A program made the position numbers and the translations under genes. DNA of 64,000 nucleotides from positions 3,720,001-3,784,000 of the forward strand of contig JAHWDD010000005.1 in the NCBI GenBank assembly GCA_023897205.1. Reading direction: 5' to 3'. Every line of letters starts with the position of its first letter. Within the stretch, counting starts at the first letter, position 1. Source of the DNA: Exophiala sp. HKRS030. Lineage: Eukaryota > Ascomycota > Eurotiomycetes > Chaetothyriales > Herpotrichiellaceae. The notes beneath the pieces are model-generated. The model searched no databases, was not told where the DNA came from, and worked only from the letters and a program-made list of their open reading frames with translations. Shown here one piece after another: positions 11,104-22,176 of this stretch.

Positions 11104-12715
11104 TCAACTCAATGGCTTTTGAGCCCAGACACGACGCCTGTTTACGTAAAAGTCAGCCGCGTGATCATTTTCCCGGTTATGCCTTCGAGTGTTCACCACC
11201 AACCATCTCCATGGGTTCACTTACATGGTGTTCCAAGAATGCAAGTTCGGATTCTTGAATTCCTCCCGCACTTTCTCGACATACGCCCTGACTTCGTCGG
11301 GTGACCATGGTTTGGGGGCTCCAAAATTGGTCAACAACCACATCGCGAAGCCTTCGAGACCAACGGTCCATTGCACAAAGTTAAGTCTTCCTGCATCTTT
11401 CAATTGCTTGTCCTTTGGCCACCCTCCGATTGGGCATTTGTATTCTTGCTCGTGAACATTGACAAACCCTGCCTCTTCGATACGGCCTCTCATTGTCTCC
11501 TGGGTGGTGCAAGGTCGACCAGCACGTTGTGTGCATCCGATGAAGTTGTCGCCCCAACCAAAAAGAAGTGCATCTGGCGTCAATGAGCCGTCGTCTGAAC
11601 GGGCTCGGACATCGACTTCAGCTTGTTCAATCCAACCACCAGGTTTAAGGTTATCGTATATCTTTTTGTATACATTACCCCAATCCTCGTCGCTAAATGC
11701 CCCAGCAAAGTTCTCAGGTGGATCAATCGAATGGTTGTCGCCAGGTCCATTCCGACAGGACATCATCCACTTGAAGGTGACAATTTGGCGGGATCCAAGT
11801 AACTGGCGGAGGTGAGAGATCAACACCATATACCGTGGCTACACGCATCGCTCTCAGTGCTGTCCCAGTAAACTTCGAAGAAGCTATCATTACCAACCTT
11901 CTGGGTATTTATCGGCGACATCTCTTGGGTATTCATCAGTATTCTTGGTTCATCATGAAACATATGACAGCTTACGTCGCCCAAGTACCTGGCCCGGTGC
12001 CGATATCCAGAATATTCTGTGATGGTCATGATCGCGTTCAGGCAGGAGTTCTTATCAGTGGAATTTACCTGCGGTTTTGCCACCGGAGACCGAAACAATG
12101 GTTCAGGATGATTTCGTTCCAAGGTGAGCCATGCGTAATGCCTTGGAAGAACACATCAAAAATAGCCAAATCTCTGTGGCTCAGCCTACTCACCCGGCGT
12201 CCATAGTCTCGTATTGCTGTTCATCCGAAGGGCCCCTGATGGAGAATCTTAGCTATGGGGCCAAGGGAATACCCTCCAGGCTAGGCTTACCAGTAGTCTT
12301 TTCTCAGACTCGAATACCTGGCAACTGTGAGAATTTTCTTCTGCTACGATTCATGCTGGGAGGCCATCTGGCTGATTCTCACTTTCGACCATTTTCAATA
12401 TGACCACGGATCAGAGATGATGCAATCGAGGTTGTTTCGCTGGAATTAGGTTATCAGCCTGACTGTATGCCGTGAGACCAGTGTCATCAACAACTAACGA
12501 GAAGTTGTCGCCCCCACGAAAGCCAAATCTTCTTCTTCATCCTGTGATGATAATCAAGGCGTCAGTATCCACTTTCTCGGATTCTTAGACCTGGAGTACC
12601 ACCATACAACGGCAATGTCTGCATCAGCCTCAAGGTTCTCCACTGTGGACGTTGGGAGTGGAGAAGTGTCATTTTTGACGCCTTCTGAGCCGCCCGAAGC
12701 TTGTAGGGACCACAT
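11104..12715 (-). CDS. LaeA-like SAM-dependent methyltransferase, frame broken three times
   Basis: Ten exons can be placed from family motifs: 12608-12715, 12499-12541, 12383-12439, 12291-12317, 12194-12235, 12069-12141, 11976-12016, 11898-11923, 11225-11838 and 11104-11137. The product is about 355 residues. The order of motifs is that of fungal UMTA/LaeA-type methyltransferases: HIENGRKYSSL, a PSDEQQYE segment, the SAM-binding motif NILDIGTGPGTWATDVA, YGVDLSPPPVTWIPPN, then YDNLKPGGWIEQ, and a final RRVWAQKPLS. LaeA itself is a global regulator of secondary metabolism; this paralogue's target is unknown. The frame fails at 12511-12515, 11725-11726 and 11700-11703. Each break is cured by one added base, in a C/G run or an A/T pair. 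Sequencing error is more likely than decay because all flanking motifs are intact. Confidence 0.8.
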
Positions 12716-14492
12716 TGTTCTTACTACGAGGAGAATGAACTCGAAGTAAAGTTGCGAACATAAGTGCCATCCATTTATGTAAGCAAGATCCTCAGTACCT
12801 TTCTGATCGAGCCAGAGACAGTGTGAGATTGTGTGACACAGTCTTCGATCCCAATGCAGGAACCCACCGGTCCTTCTGATCTGCTTACTTTGTCGTCCTT
12901 GAATATCACACCAGACGAAATAAACAAGCATGATAATGTGGGAGCCATCCATTGCTCCAGCAGCTTTCACCTCATCATCCACTAGCTCTTAGCGATCGCG
13001 AGGAGAGGCCATGTCCAATTACAGTGGGCAACCTAGCCTGACGTTTTCACAGGCTTGATGTCTCAAGCATCCGGGAAACACTAATGGACGGCGGATCGAC
13101 GTTGTTGTGCGCTCACTCGCATCTTAGAGGCGGAAGGTCTGCATAAGCTATCCGCTCTTGCTCATAAATATCCAAACAAATACTCCTGCATGAAAACAGG
13201 AAGTCCAAGGCTCGCAATGAGGCCACTAAGAGGGGCAAGGGCCGTGCCGAACACTACTAGTATCTAATCCACGTAATGGCCGAAGACCTCTATCTCTTCT
13301 TGTCAGAAGGCCTCGCGCTAAGCAACCACTTGCTATACGTTCCGGATTTCTAGCTGATGCAACTCGAACCACTCAGCGTCGTGGTCACAGGGGTCCCGAT
13401 AAACATCCTCCGAGATGCCTCTCGGAGGGATTCCCTTCCACACAATAGCGCCTTGGAACGGAGATCCATCTGCAGGGCTAATTGTACGCAAAACTTGCTG
13501 TGTTGTCAAGCGTCCAAATCAAGCACAAGACCAATGAAAGTCTGCGAGTCAGGCTCGGCTCAGGAATGACCGATTCGGTCCTCACCTCCGTTCGTGCACT
13601 ATGCACATTGCTGGACATTGAAACATATAAAGTTTGAGCCTCGGTGGGTCTAGACACGAGTAAGCAACTCTGTCATATTCATTCGTGAGGACGTTCAGAG
13701 CAATAGAGTCTGATACTTACAATAGTGTTGGACGTTCTATAGAGCCTGTGATTAGCTACTTATGTTGTACTTCCTTGCTCTCATTCAAGTTGTCTCGATG
13801 ATGGGTGAGGATCTCCGCCAACTGCGACTAGTACTAAGTAGTAATTACATTGCACATTTTTAATGTCCTTTTCCACTGTCTGGCGACAGTCGGGAGCAGA
13901 CATGCAATGGTTCTAAAGACTCGATCTGCAGGTACTATTATACCTTGACTTTCCACAACTTTCAGGCCAGCACGAGAACTTGGCTATTTTCACGCGAGCA
14001 TTTATGTATTTGGAGAAAATGGTCGAGGTAAGAACGGAGAGTTTTAGTTCTTAATGCTATAACTTGTGCACTGCTCGCAGTGGATGCCTAAGTACTTAGT
14101 ACTTACTTAGTATAAGTTATTAATTCCTTGTAGATATGCTGGTTAGATAAATTGGCAGCAACTTCTAAGTTCAAACCAAGCTAGACTGGTTCGAGACAAA
14201 GCCGTGGCGCGTTTGTTGTTACTATAGTTTAGTCTTAGTTATAGCTGGAGTGTCATCTATCATGTCTACTGAGTACACAGTTCGCGTCTTGATTTATCGC
14301 GGTAAGAGAATCATACCTCATAGATCAAAGTACGGTAAATACTAAGTCATAAGGAGAATTTCCTAGAGTTATAAACACGATATGGTATTTCTACTTCTGC
14401 CAAACTCAGAAGGAGTACTTTTACTAATTTGTCCCCGAGATTCATATAATATCATCATTCTATTTACACACACCGTTCCGTTTATTGTGGTT
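12716..14492. other. Intergenic, nothing recognised
   Basis: About 1.8 kb. The part from roughly 13750 to 14450 is AT-rich with overlapping TACTAAGTA/TACTTAGTA-type motifs. No gene, RNA or transposon fragment could be supported. Confidence 0.5.
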
Positions 14493-15962
14493 TCATGAGG
14501 TATACTTCTTCTGCAGCGCCTTTGCAATAGTAGTGAGTTGAATGTTTGATGTACCCTCATAGATAGCTCCAATCTTGCTGTCTCGGAACATCTTCTCTGC
14601 AATACCTTCACGAACGAAACCCATACCACCCATCCATTCAACAGCTAATGAGCTTACTTTGCCGGCGGTTTGACTGGCATAGAGCTTGGCCATTGCAGCA
14701 TCGGTGACAAAGTCCTCACCAGCTTCCTTCTTTCTGGCAGCGTTGAAAACCAAAGCCCGAGCGGCACAGATCTCGGTGTATGCTTGAGCTAATTGATGTT
14801 GCATACCCTGGAACTCGCCTACCAGTTTGCCGAATTGCTTTCGGTCATTCCAGACATATTTGGCAGCATTTTCCCATGCTCCCAGTGCGAGACCAGTCAT
14901 CTGAGCAGCAATACCGATGCGACCTTCGTTGAGGAGTCCAATGGCATATTTGTATCCCTCACCTTCTTTACCCAGTAGATTTCCCTTGGGAATTTCGACA
15001 TCGTCAAAATTGATGACACATGTGCTAGAAGCGCGAATACCGAGCTTCTTCTCCTTCTTCGCAATGCTGAAACCTTTCATATCCTTAGTGAGGATGAAAG
15101 CGGTAATTCCCTTGTAGCCAGCTTCAGGATTCAGATTGGCAAAGACGATGAAGAAATCAGCCTCCATTGAATTGGTGATCCACATCTTTGAACCATTGAT
15201 CTGTATATGACATGTAAGTAACTGTGGCACGTCGAGGCTAGATGTTAAGGGGTTGACCTTCTTACCTTGTAGCCATTTTCGGTTCTTTCGGCTTTTGTCT
15301 TGAGGGCAAAAGCATCAGAACCGGAGGCCGGTTCGGACAAACAGAAGGAGCCGACGGTGTTGGTGGCAAGTTTAGGAAGCCACTCCTTCTTCAGGGCTTC
15401 ACTGCCATACTTCAAGACCGCAGTGACGACCAAAGTGTTGTGGACATCGCATAGGACTGAAATCGAAGGATCTACCCTGGCAAGCTCTTCGATGCCAACA
15501 ATGGCAGATGTGAAGTTCATGCCAGATCCACCGTATTCTTCCGGGATCTCAAACCCCATCAGGCCTTGTTCGAACATTTGCTCGATGATCGCCGGATCCA
15601 TTTTCTCGGCTTCGTCCATCTCGCGGACCTTGGGAGCAACCACATCTTCTGCCCACTTCTGGATTGATTCGGCCAGCATGATCTCGGTCTCGGAGAAGTG
15701 GGTGATGGGTGTAGGCGTAAGAGAGGAAGTGTCGATGTCATCTGGCATGTAGGGCTCTGCATTTCGAGGCTGTGAGGTGGACAGCGGGGCTTTTTGCCTG
15801 AAAAATAAAGAGTGGTCAACAAGGATGCTCGAATATGATGAAGCCGAAAACATACTGTAACAGGATGCTTCTCCTAGGAAGTGCTCTCGTGGCGGGACTG
15901 AGGGAGGAAAGAGGTCTGGCAGCCCTCGCGAGGGGCCGCAGGGTTCTGCATATCGAAGCCAT
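14493..15962 (-). CDS. Short/branched-chain acyl-CoA dehydrogenase, mitochondrial
   Basis: Three exons (15856-15962, 15266-15797, 14493-15200) join in phase to give 448 residues. The N-terminus (MASICRTLRPLARAARPLSS) is Arg/Ser rich and lacks acidic residues, as in a mitochondrial targeting peptide. The acyl-CoA dehydrogenase fold follows: EIPEEYGGSGMNF, the FAD-contacting CLSEPASGSDAFALKT and KMWITNS segments, GIRASSTC, and EWMGGMGFVREG. The catalytic glutamate lies in IYEGTSNIQL near the C-terminus, the position used by short-chain and short/branched-chain enzymes. The enzyme oxidises 2-methyl-branched or short acyl-CoAs (isoleucine catabolism, beta-oxidation) and passes electrons to ETF. 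The frame is intact. The gene is divergent from the senescence-domain gene. Confidence 0.95.
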
Positions 15963-16937
15963 AGTGTAGAACGTGTAGAGAGGTCGCCGAGTGCGTCAAG
16001 GCTGGGTGAGTGTATTGGAACTGCAGAGGTTGAAGTCGTGGATTACAGAGATAGAAGGATCAGGATCAGCTGTGATATTTTTTGACGATGCACTGTTATG
16101 TTGACTTGTCAGTGCTTGTCCTCCTTGGACTAAATTAACTTCCGTGGCTGTCTGGGATATCTTTGACCTCGGCCCCGGTTACTTACGGCGCAGGAAGGCA
16201 GGAGGCATGCCGTAGGTGAAAGGCAAAGAGCGACACGCGAGTTGGAGGGAGAAAGCCGGAGTGGCCGGCCCTTGTTCGGCAGCCGAAGAAGACACGGTCA
16301 GACACGGGACGGTCACATGACAATGGCATGTTCACGGCATGTCACAGCATGCAGTCACGTGACTTAGATGGACATTTACGGCAGTTATACTCCGCAGTAC
16401 TTTGTGCTGTGGCTGATAACCTCAGGTGTGGCGTTGTGGCTGAGCATGTCAACGACTCCTAGTGTGACGTAGGACCCCTCCAACCCTCTTCTCGTTGGTG
16501 GATGAATGCTTGGCACTGGCCAGACTTTCAAGTTGGATCATGATCAGCCACAATCCTTGATCGGCGCCCACCACTTCTCACACTCGTTGACCAGTAGCGA
16601 TCACTCTACCTCTCGCCCGTCATCACAACCACATTGGAATTCCCTCCATCTCGCATGACTGCCGCCCAATGCATTTTGCCTGGCGTCTATCCCAGCCAGT
16701 CTCCTAGTAGGTTGTTTATATTAAGAAACCACCTTTGCAGTTTTCAGGTATTGTGTCTTGCCAGTTCCCAAGTTCCTTTTCCCCTCTGGTGATCCTCATC
16801 TTCTGCTATTTCTTGGTTTTTTCATCTCTGGCGGCTACCCCTCTCCCATCGAACAGCTGAAGGGTACAAAACAAAACATAAGAGACACCGGACCTACCCA
16901 CTCTGGCTATTGCGCCGACATTGCATCATCCCTCAAA
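15963..16937. promoter_or_regulatory. Shared divergent promoter region
   Basis: This 975-bp spacer separates the start codons of the acyl-CoA dehydrogenase (minus) and the senescence-domain gene (plus). CATG-containing words are frequent around 16315-16365, including a CACGTGAC at about 16357. The 3' half is pyrimidine-rich, as in fungal leaders. Specific factor sites are not assigned. Confidence 0.45.
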
Positions 16938-18561
16938 ATGTCCGCAGGTCATTCTGAGCCTCAGGTATTGTTCAGCGTGAACAACATATCAGCCTTCTCC
17001 GTTCAGAATGGCGAAGAACAGCCCATCACCACTTCTGGCCCTCAGACCTTGTCTCTGTTGATGGTACCTACTGCCTCTCCCTTCGCCGACCTGTCCTCCG
17101 CAAATCCTTCCTCTCAAACGCCAGAAGAAGACTTCTACCTCCACCTCCATCTACCCCCAGAACTAGACCTCCCGTTACCAGCGACAACTCAGATCTATCA
17201 CAAACCACCCACGAGCTATCTGATTCCTCGTTGGGATCTTGGTCCTGATGCCGGCGCCTTTATCCGCATTCAGTTTCCTTCGATCGGCGCTGGTCCGGGA
17301 AAAGTGTCGCAAGAGGAGATAGATACTTTTGAGACCATTCTCGCTCAGTGTACGGCTTTCCTAGAGCGTGTCAATTCTTTGCCTCCAGGAATCAAACGAT
17401 ATGATCCCGCCGAGTATGGAGCTGGAGAGGGATACATTACTTCGTCGGCACCTGTCAAGCAACATAGCGAGAAACAACAGCATGGCCAGATTGTCCTTAT
17501 TGATGAAGAAAATGGTAGCGTCATTGGTGAGTTGCAGGACAGCTATAACGTGGTCGAATCTTCCGCCATCAAGCCCGGCTCCAAGAGTAAGTTGTCAATC
17601 CGCCGTTTTCCTGTTAGTTCTGATTTTCTGACATACATTTGTAGCTCCCGTTCAGATTGAACTTCCCGAGCAAGGACACGGCAATGCGATTCGCGTGGAC
17701 AACGTGTCCGAAGACTACCTCGAGATGGCGAAACATCCTGCATATGCCAAGTCGACCATCGTCCAGTCTTCTGCAACGGCTTCACGGCTTATCGTCACAG
17801 GATCGGGTTACCTTGCCAATGCCATGACATCTGGCGCGAACTCTTTCCAAAAGCGAACTCAACCCAATCCTAAGCCCATGACATTTTCTCCCACTACCCA
17901 CGATCGCATCCGACAACTACACTCCTTCACGGCAGGCGCTGTTGGTGTGAGCGCCAAGACGGTGGGACAGCTCAGCAAATACGCTCAAAACTTTGGTGCT
18001 ACTCTGGCACGCAAAGGGGAGAGAAACAAGAAGGAGCTGGGTAAGGATTATAAGCCGGGTATGCTCAACAAATCCCTGATCGCCTTTTCGACGATTGCCG
18101 ACGGAATCGATCATGCTGGCCGTCAACTACTTGCTTCGTCGTCCAGTGCGGTAACGAATGTCGTGGGCCACAGATATGGTGACGAAGCAGGTTCTGTTGT
18201 GAAAGGTTTGGCGGGAGGAGTGAAAAATGTGGGACTCGTCTACATTGACGCGACGGGTGTATCACGCCGGGCAGTTCTCAAGTCAGTGGCTAAAGGTATG
18301 GTTGTTGGTCGGATGCCAAATGGTCAGCAACTGGTGGTGGGCGGAGGGGATGGAGGTGTAGTTCCTGGAGAAGAGGCTTCAAGTGGCAAACGCAACGACT
18401 ACTACTCGGGAGGATCCGAGTACGGCGCTGGCGGTTCCACTAGCGGCAGACCAGGATATGGGACAGAAAGCTATGGTAACGCATTGACGGGTCCGCCAGC
18501 GTATTCATCTGGTGTAGGTGAACCTCTGCAGGGACAAGCTGCACCAAGGGAAAAGCGATAG
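16938..18561 (+). CDS. Senescence/spartin-domain protein
   Basis: Two exons (16938-17586 and 17645-18561) separated by a 58-nt GT-AG intron encode 521 residues. The methionine at 16938 (MSAGHSEPQVLF) opens the conserved part; upstream in-frame sequence is CT-rich leader. The N-terminal half has an LHLPPELDLPLP strand and a YLIPRWDLGPDAGAFIRIQF segment. The C-terminal half (about residues 230-420) is the glycine/alanine-rich senescence domain, with STIVQSSATASRLIVTGSGY, VGVSAKTVGQLSKYAQN and AGSVVKGLAGGVKNVGLVYI. The last 80 residues are Gly/Ser/Tyr rich and probably disordered. Spartin relatives bind lipid droplets and endosomes in animals, and plant relatives are senescence- or dehydration-associated. 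The fungal role is not established. Confidence 0.88.
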
Positions 18562-19809
18562 GGGGAATGTGAGGATATCGGCATGTCTTAGTAGACGCAA
18601 TACGGTAAAGGGTAGGAAGATAGTGACATGACAAGCAATAGTATAGATCAACAGGGTGACTGATGCGTTTGAACTTGGGAAGTTTGGCATAGTGCCGACA
18701 GGTTAGTTGCGCTCGCACGTGCTCTCGGCATACTTGATGAAACAGATAGATCAGGGTATTTCTCCCCGACTCAAGATTCGGCCTGTTGGCCAAACACGAT
18801 GCGCGTCTCCAACACATTAAAATACCACATTTAATGTCCTGTCATGTCATGTAATGTCATGTCACAGAGAGACCTCAGACCTCTCTCTCTCGCAGCCTTG
18901 CCAAAGCGGAATCCCTCTCCCCCCTCCTTCGGCCAATGGCCGGAATAAGACCGGGTCCCCCTCGACCATTAGAGAAAGTCATGTCACGATGGTGTGGTTC
19001 TGTCAGCTAGCATATGCTCCCTAGTTAGGTACTGTCTGCTACGCTAGGTGCTATACGGTTATTGCTTTTATCGTGATAGCATACTGTAGTGACGATTCGT
19101 TTAGGGGAGCTGGTCATGTCATTGGTTTGACAAGGCTGGCTCGTCATAGGGCAAGGCTACGAAGCGGTGGAGAGGGAGAGGGAGAGGGAACAAGAAAGGG
19201 AGATGGATGCCATGTATCATGCATCATGTGTCTTGTGCCATATGTCATGTATTATAAACTATAAATTAGGATATAGGAAATAGGATAAAGATGTCACTTG
19301 TCAGAGAGCAAGAAGAGAAGCGACAAACAAACAAGGCGCTGGCTGGTCTTTTCACATGTCAGGGTCGCAATGTCACGTGTCGCTGTGTTTTGGTCTAAGG
19401 CACTCCGTACTCTGTAGACACGTGGGTGGGTACCTGGGCATTGTACTTTGCCACGAGGGCTACTACCGAGTACCTGATGTACGGAGTATACTACTAGCTA
19501 CTTGAGTCTAGGTCATGACGCATCGTTTGAAAGAGGTCTACGGCGTGTACACTATTGCACCAGAAGGAACACAAGAAGAAGGTACAACAGATAGATTCAT
19601 GGCCGAGATCCGATCCTTTGTCGGCTGGAGGATTGATGGCGTGCATGTACTCCGTACATACCTAAGGACATGTGAAGTTAGCACGGCACCACACACGGGT
19701 ACACAGCTACAAAGAGAGAGAGAGAGCCATTTCGCGTGCTACCTTTATGGTGCTGCAAGTCATTTCGACCTGGCTTGGCGTAAGGGATAAGAAAAGAAAA
19801 GGTCCAATC
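18562..19809. other. Intergenic, with short repeats
   Basis: No gene is recognised. Overlapping TGTCATG words occur at about 18835-18865 and a (GGAGAG)n tract at 19170-19190. Two exact copies of the dispersed 9-mer TACGGAGTA/TACTCCGTA lie at 19480 and 19648, with a near-copy at 19402. Confidence 0.5.
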
Positions 19810-19859
19810 CCCTCCGCACCTGAAATTTGAATGTTAGCGCGCCCCACATCTCGCATCCT
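19810..19859 (+). repeat. Left terminal inverted repeat of the piggyBac-like element
   Basis: All 50 bases are identical to the reverse complement of 22127-22176. The outer end starts CCCTCCGCACCTGAAATTTG. Perfect identity contrasts with the heavily mutated interior. Confidence 0.92.
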
Positions 19860-20682
19860 GTAATTTCGTTTCTCACCCATTTTTCTATGAGGAATAGAGT
19901 TGAGATGATGTAATTAATGTTATTGATAGCACTTGCAATTCTCTACCGAATAATATAAATTTTGCTCCATTTTTTTAGTGTATAGAGATTTTGTGGTGTT
20001 GCAAAGTTGTGTAATACGTAATATGCCTGGGAATACATCTATTTCCTTTCTATGCACTTAGGTATTGACTAAGGGAGGTTTTTAGCCTGGTGAAAGGCCT
20101 GAAAGCAGCCTTTGTCGATACACAGGGGATCTTACAGAATTCGCAGTAGCCGAATGTCCTGCGCGACGGTGGTTGACGCCTATTTGAGTCGATCTCACCG
20201 AGTGCCTGTCGAGGCCTGTAAGTCGACGCCTGACAGCGATTCCAGCGACAGTAAGTGCTTTTTGCTCGTTATAACGGCCCGTGCGTGATGTCAGGACTCT
20301 CTAGAAGCCCTAAAATTAAGTCTTTCATAAAAAACTCTCGTTCTCGGTGTCCCTCGTCGATGACAGAGTAAGCCTGTTTCTAGGCTAAAAAGGCATTAAT
20401 AGAGGCCGTGTCAATCATCCAATCGATAAAAACCTTCGTCCATTTAGCTTGTTTAGGCCTCCTGACGCTATATATCTTGCGGAGATGATTAGCGACGTCG
20501 ACGTAGCCTATATGAAGGTTATATTACACCGTAAATAAGGGTTGCTTAACTGTAATCCTTGTGAAGCCTAACCTGAGTAGTTAGCCTGTTGTAAAGCGAC
20601 TTTTTCGTAGTGCTAACTCTCTATAATATGGAGGAAAGGCTATTATACAGAAAAGCACTGAGTGCTGTCGTTCAGAGTCTCT

Positions 20683-21720
20683 CTAGACGACAGTAAGGAC
20701 CTTGTCGTCATAGATTCGATAGGTAATCGAGTCGTCGGCGAGGATTCTCGACTCAGGAGAGGTAATAGCGCGCAGGAGAGGGTCTAGGCCTAGCGCGTTA
20801 CGCCTCATCGTTCTACAGACAGCGACATTAAGTGATAACAGGGCTCTTACTAAGTGAGAGTTAGTAAAGAGGTTGTCTGTAAAGCAAAGGAATGCAAGGC
20901 CCTGAGATCGATAAGATAAGTGAGTTAGTCGATAAACTAGGGTATACACAACACTCTTTATTATTGACAGGTGAACCTTAGTTACTGTCGCTCCTGTTAT
21001 GCCTTGTTTCCTTACTCTTATTAACCTTATTGCTAAATTAACTGTAATTCTATCGCGAGGAATAGCCTCTATCCCATCCTTCGGTAAGGAGACGAGGAAG
21101 TCGTGAATTGCTCCTCCATAACTTGCAATTATATAGATAATAAAGCCAGATTTATTAGGTTTGTGATCTAAGCGAAAGATGTGCCTACTGCGCCCGTAGA
21201 ACTTAAGGCTCGACTCGTCAATAGCTAAATAACTCCCAGGAAGGAGGAACTCTTGTAGGCACTTGCGGAAGGCTTCTAGCGCGTCGGCAACTCGCCAAAA
21301 CTAAGGAGGATAATCTGTAGGAGGCTAAGATAATGAAGAGATACAAAGATATCGTTCAATCGCGAGGAATCGATCTCGACTAAGTAGAAGAGGTAGATAA
21401 TGCGAGATCGACTAAAAAGAGGCTATTTTTGTGCCTATAGATAGTTATAGAGATATCCTTAGCTTCACAATAAGCCAGTATCTCATTTCGGTTATTATAA
21501 TCCTATTCTAACTCTTTTAAGGATTTCTCTATCGATTAGCGGCAATATTCGTATAATAGAGAAGGAGGTTAAGGACCGGCTGAAAAAGAGATAAAAATAG
21601 GCGTATTAGCGATAGCGAGGTCGGTAAGGCATCTCGCAACAGGAAAGGTCGATAAATTACTTAAATAGGAGGTTGATATTCAGGCTGTGCCTGTGCAATA
21701 GCCTTAAGTTATTACTGTCG
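20683..21720 (-). pseudogene. piggyBac-type transposase remnant
   Basis: Read on the minus strand, an open stretch from about 21315 to 20683 contains LEAFRKCLQEFLLPGSYLAI, then DESSLKFYGRSRHIFRLDH, KPNKSGFIIYI and FLCFTDNLFTNSHLVRALL. These match the piggyBac transposase core: the first catalytic Asp in the IDES segment, a GRS motif, KP..SGF, and the second Asp in DNLFT. In-frame stops, several of them TAG or TAA in place of expected glutamine codons, interrupt the N-terminal part. One example is TAG just before FWRVADALEAF at about 21302. Such CAG-to-TAG changes are what RIP produces. No intact start remains and the gene is dead. Confidence 0.78.
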
Positions 21721-21871
21721 GCTTAGAATCGACTTCTCAGTCGTCGACTTGCCCGAAATCTGTAATGCACGAGATTCCGTAACTTCTTGAAATTTGCCAA
21801 GATTATTGATAAAACGCGCTTAGCTCATAATGAAAATAGGATGGCTCGATAGAGGGCGATGAGACAAATCG

Positions 21872-21949
21872 AATAAACCTAGTTACACCACGAACGGAGT
21901 AAAAATGAGGTCGTCGTCGCGGTGCAAAGTTGGCGACAGGAAGGTCAAA
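21872..21949 (+). repeat. 78-bp sequence repeated across the assembly gap (left copy)
   Basis: Identical over 78 bases to 22050-22127 on the other side of the N run and in the same orientation. This is the pattern expected when two contigs that really overlap are placed side by side. Confidence 0.95.
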
Positions 21950-22049
21950 NNNNNNNNNNNNNNNNNNNNNNNNNNNNNNNNNNNNNNNNNNNNNNNNNNN
22001 NNNNNNNNNNNNNNNNNNNNNNNNNNNNNNNNNNNNNNNNNNNNNNNNN
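21950..22049. other. Assembly gap of exactly 100 N, probably false
   Basis: One hundred unknown bases, a conventional placeholder length. Both flanks are the same 78-bp sequence, so the true sequence may have no gap at all, only an unmerged overlap inside the transposon. Confidence 0.95.
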
Positions 22050-22127
22050 AATAAACCTAGTTACACCACGAACGGAGTAAAAATGAGGTCGTCGTCGCGG
22101 TGCAAAGTTGGCGACAGGAAGGTCAAA
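22050..22127 (+). repeat. 78-bp sequence repeated across the assembly gap (right copy)
   Basis: Identical to 21872-21949. It runs directly into the right terminal inverted repeat. Confidence 0.95.
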
Positions 22128-22176
22128 GGATGCGAGATGTGGGGCGCGCTAACATTCAAATTTCAGGTGCGGAGGG
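22127..22176 (-). repeat. Right terminal inverted repeat of the piggyBac-like element
   Basis: It is the reverse complement of 19810-19859 over 50 of 50 bases. It defines the right end of the element; the sequence beyond it no longer matches. Confidence 0.92.

Larger units (their letters stand above)
19810..22176. mobile_element. piggyBac-like DNA transposon relic, RIP-mutated
   Basis: The element is bounded by perfect 50-bp inverted repeats that begin CCCTCCGCACC, consistent with the CCC/CCY start of piggyBac termini. It contains a minus-strand DDE transposase remnant with piggyBac motifs. Nominal length is 2367 bp including a 100-N gap and a 78-bp duplicated flank. Without that probable artefact it is about 2.19 kb. 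The interior is rich in TpA and CpG and poor in CpA and TpG: 21361-21420 has 5 TpA, 6 CpG, 1 TpG and no CpA. This is the mark of RIP. No TTAA duplication is visible at the ends (flanks ...CCAATC and ATAGTGG...), so the target site has decayed or the insertion was atypical. Confidence 0.82.
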
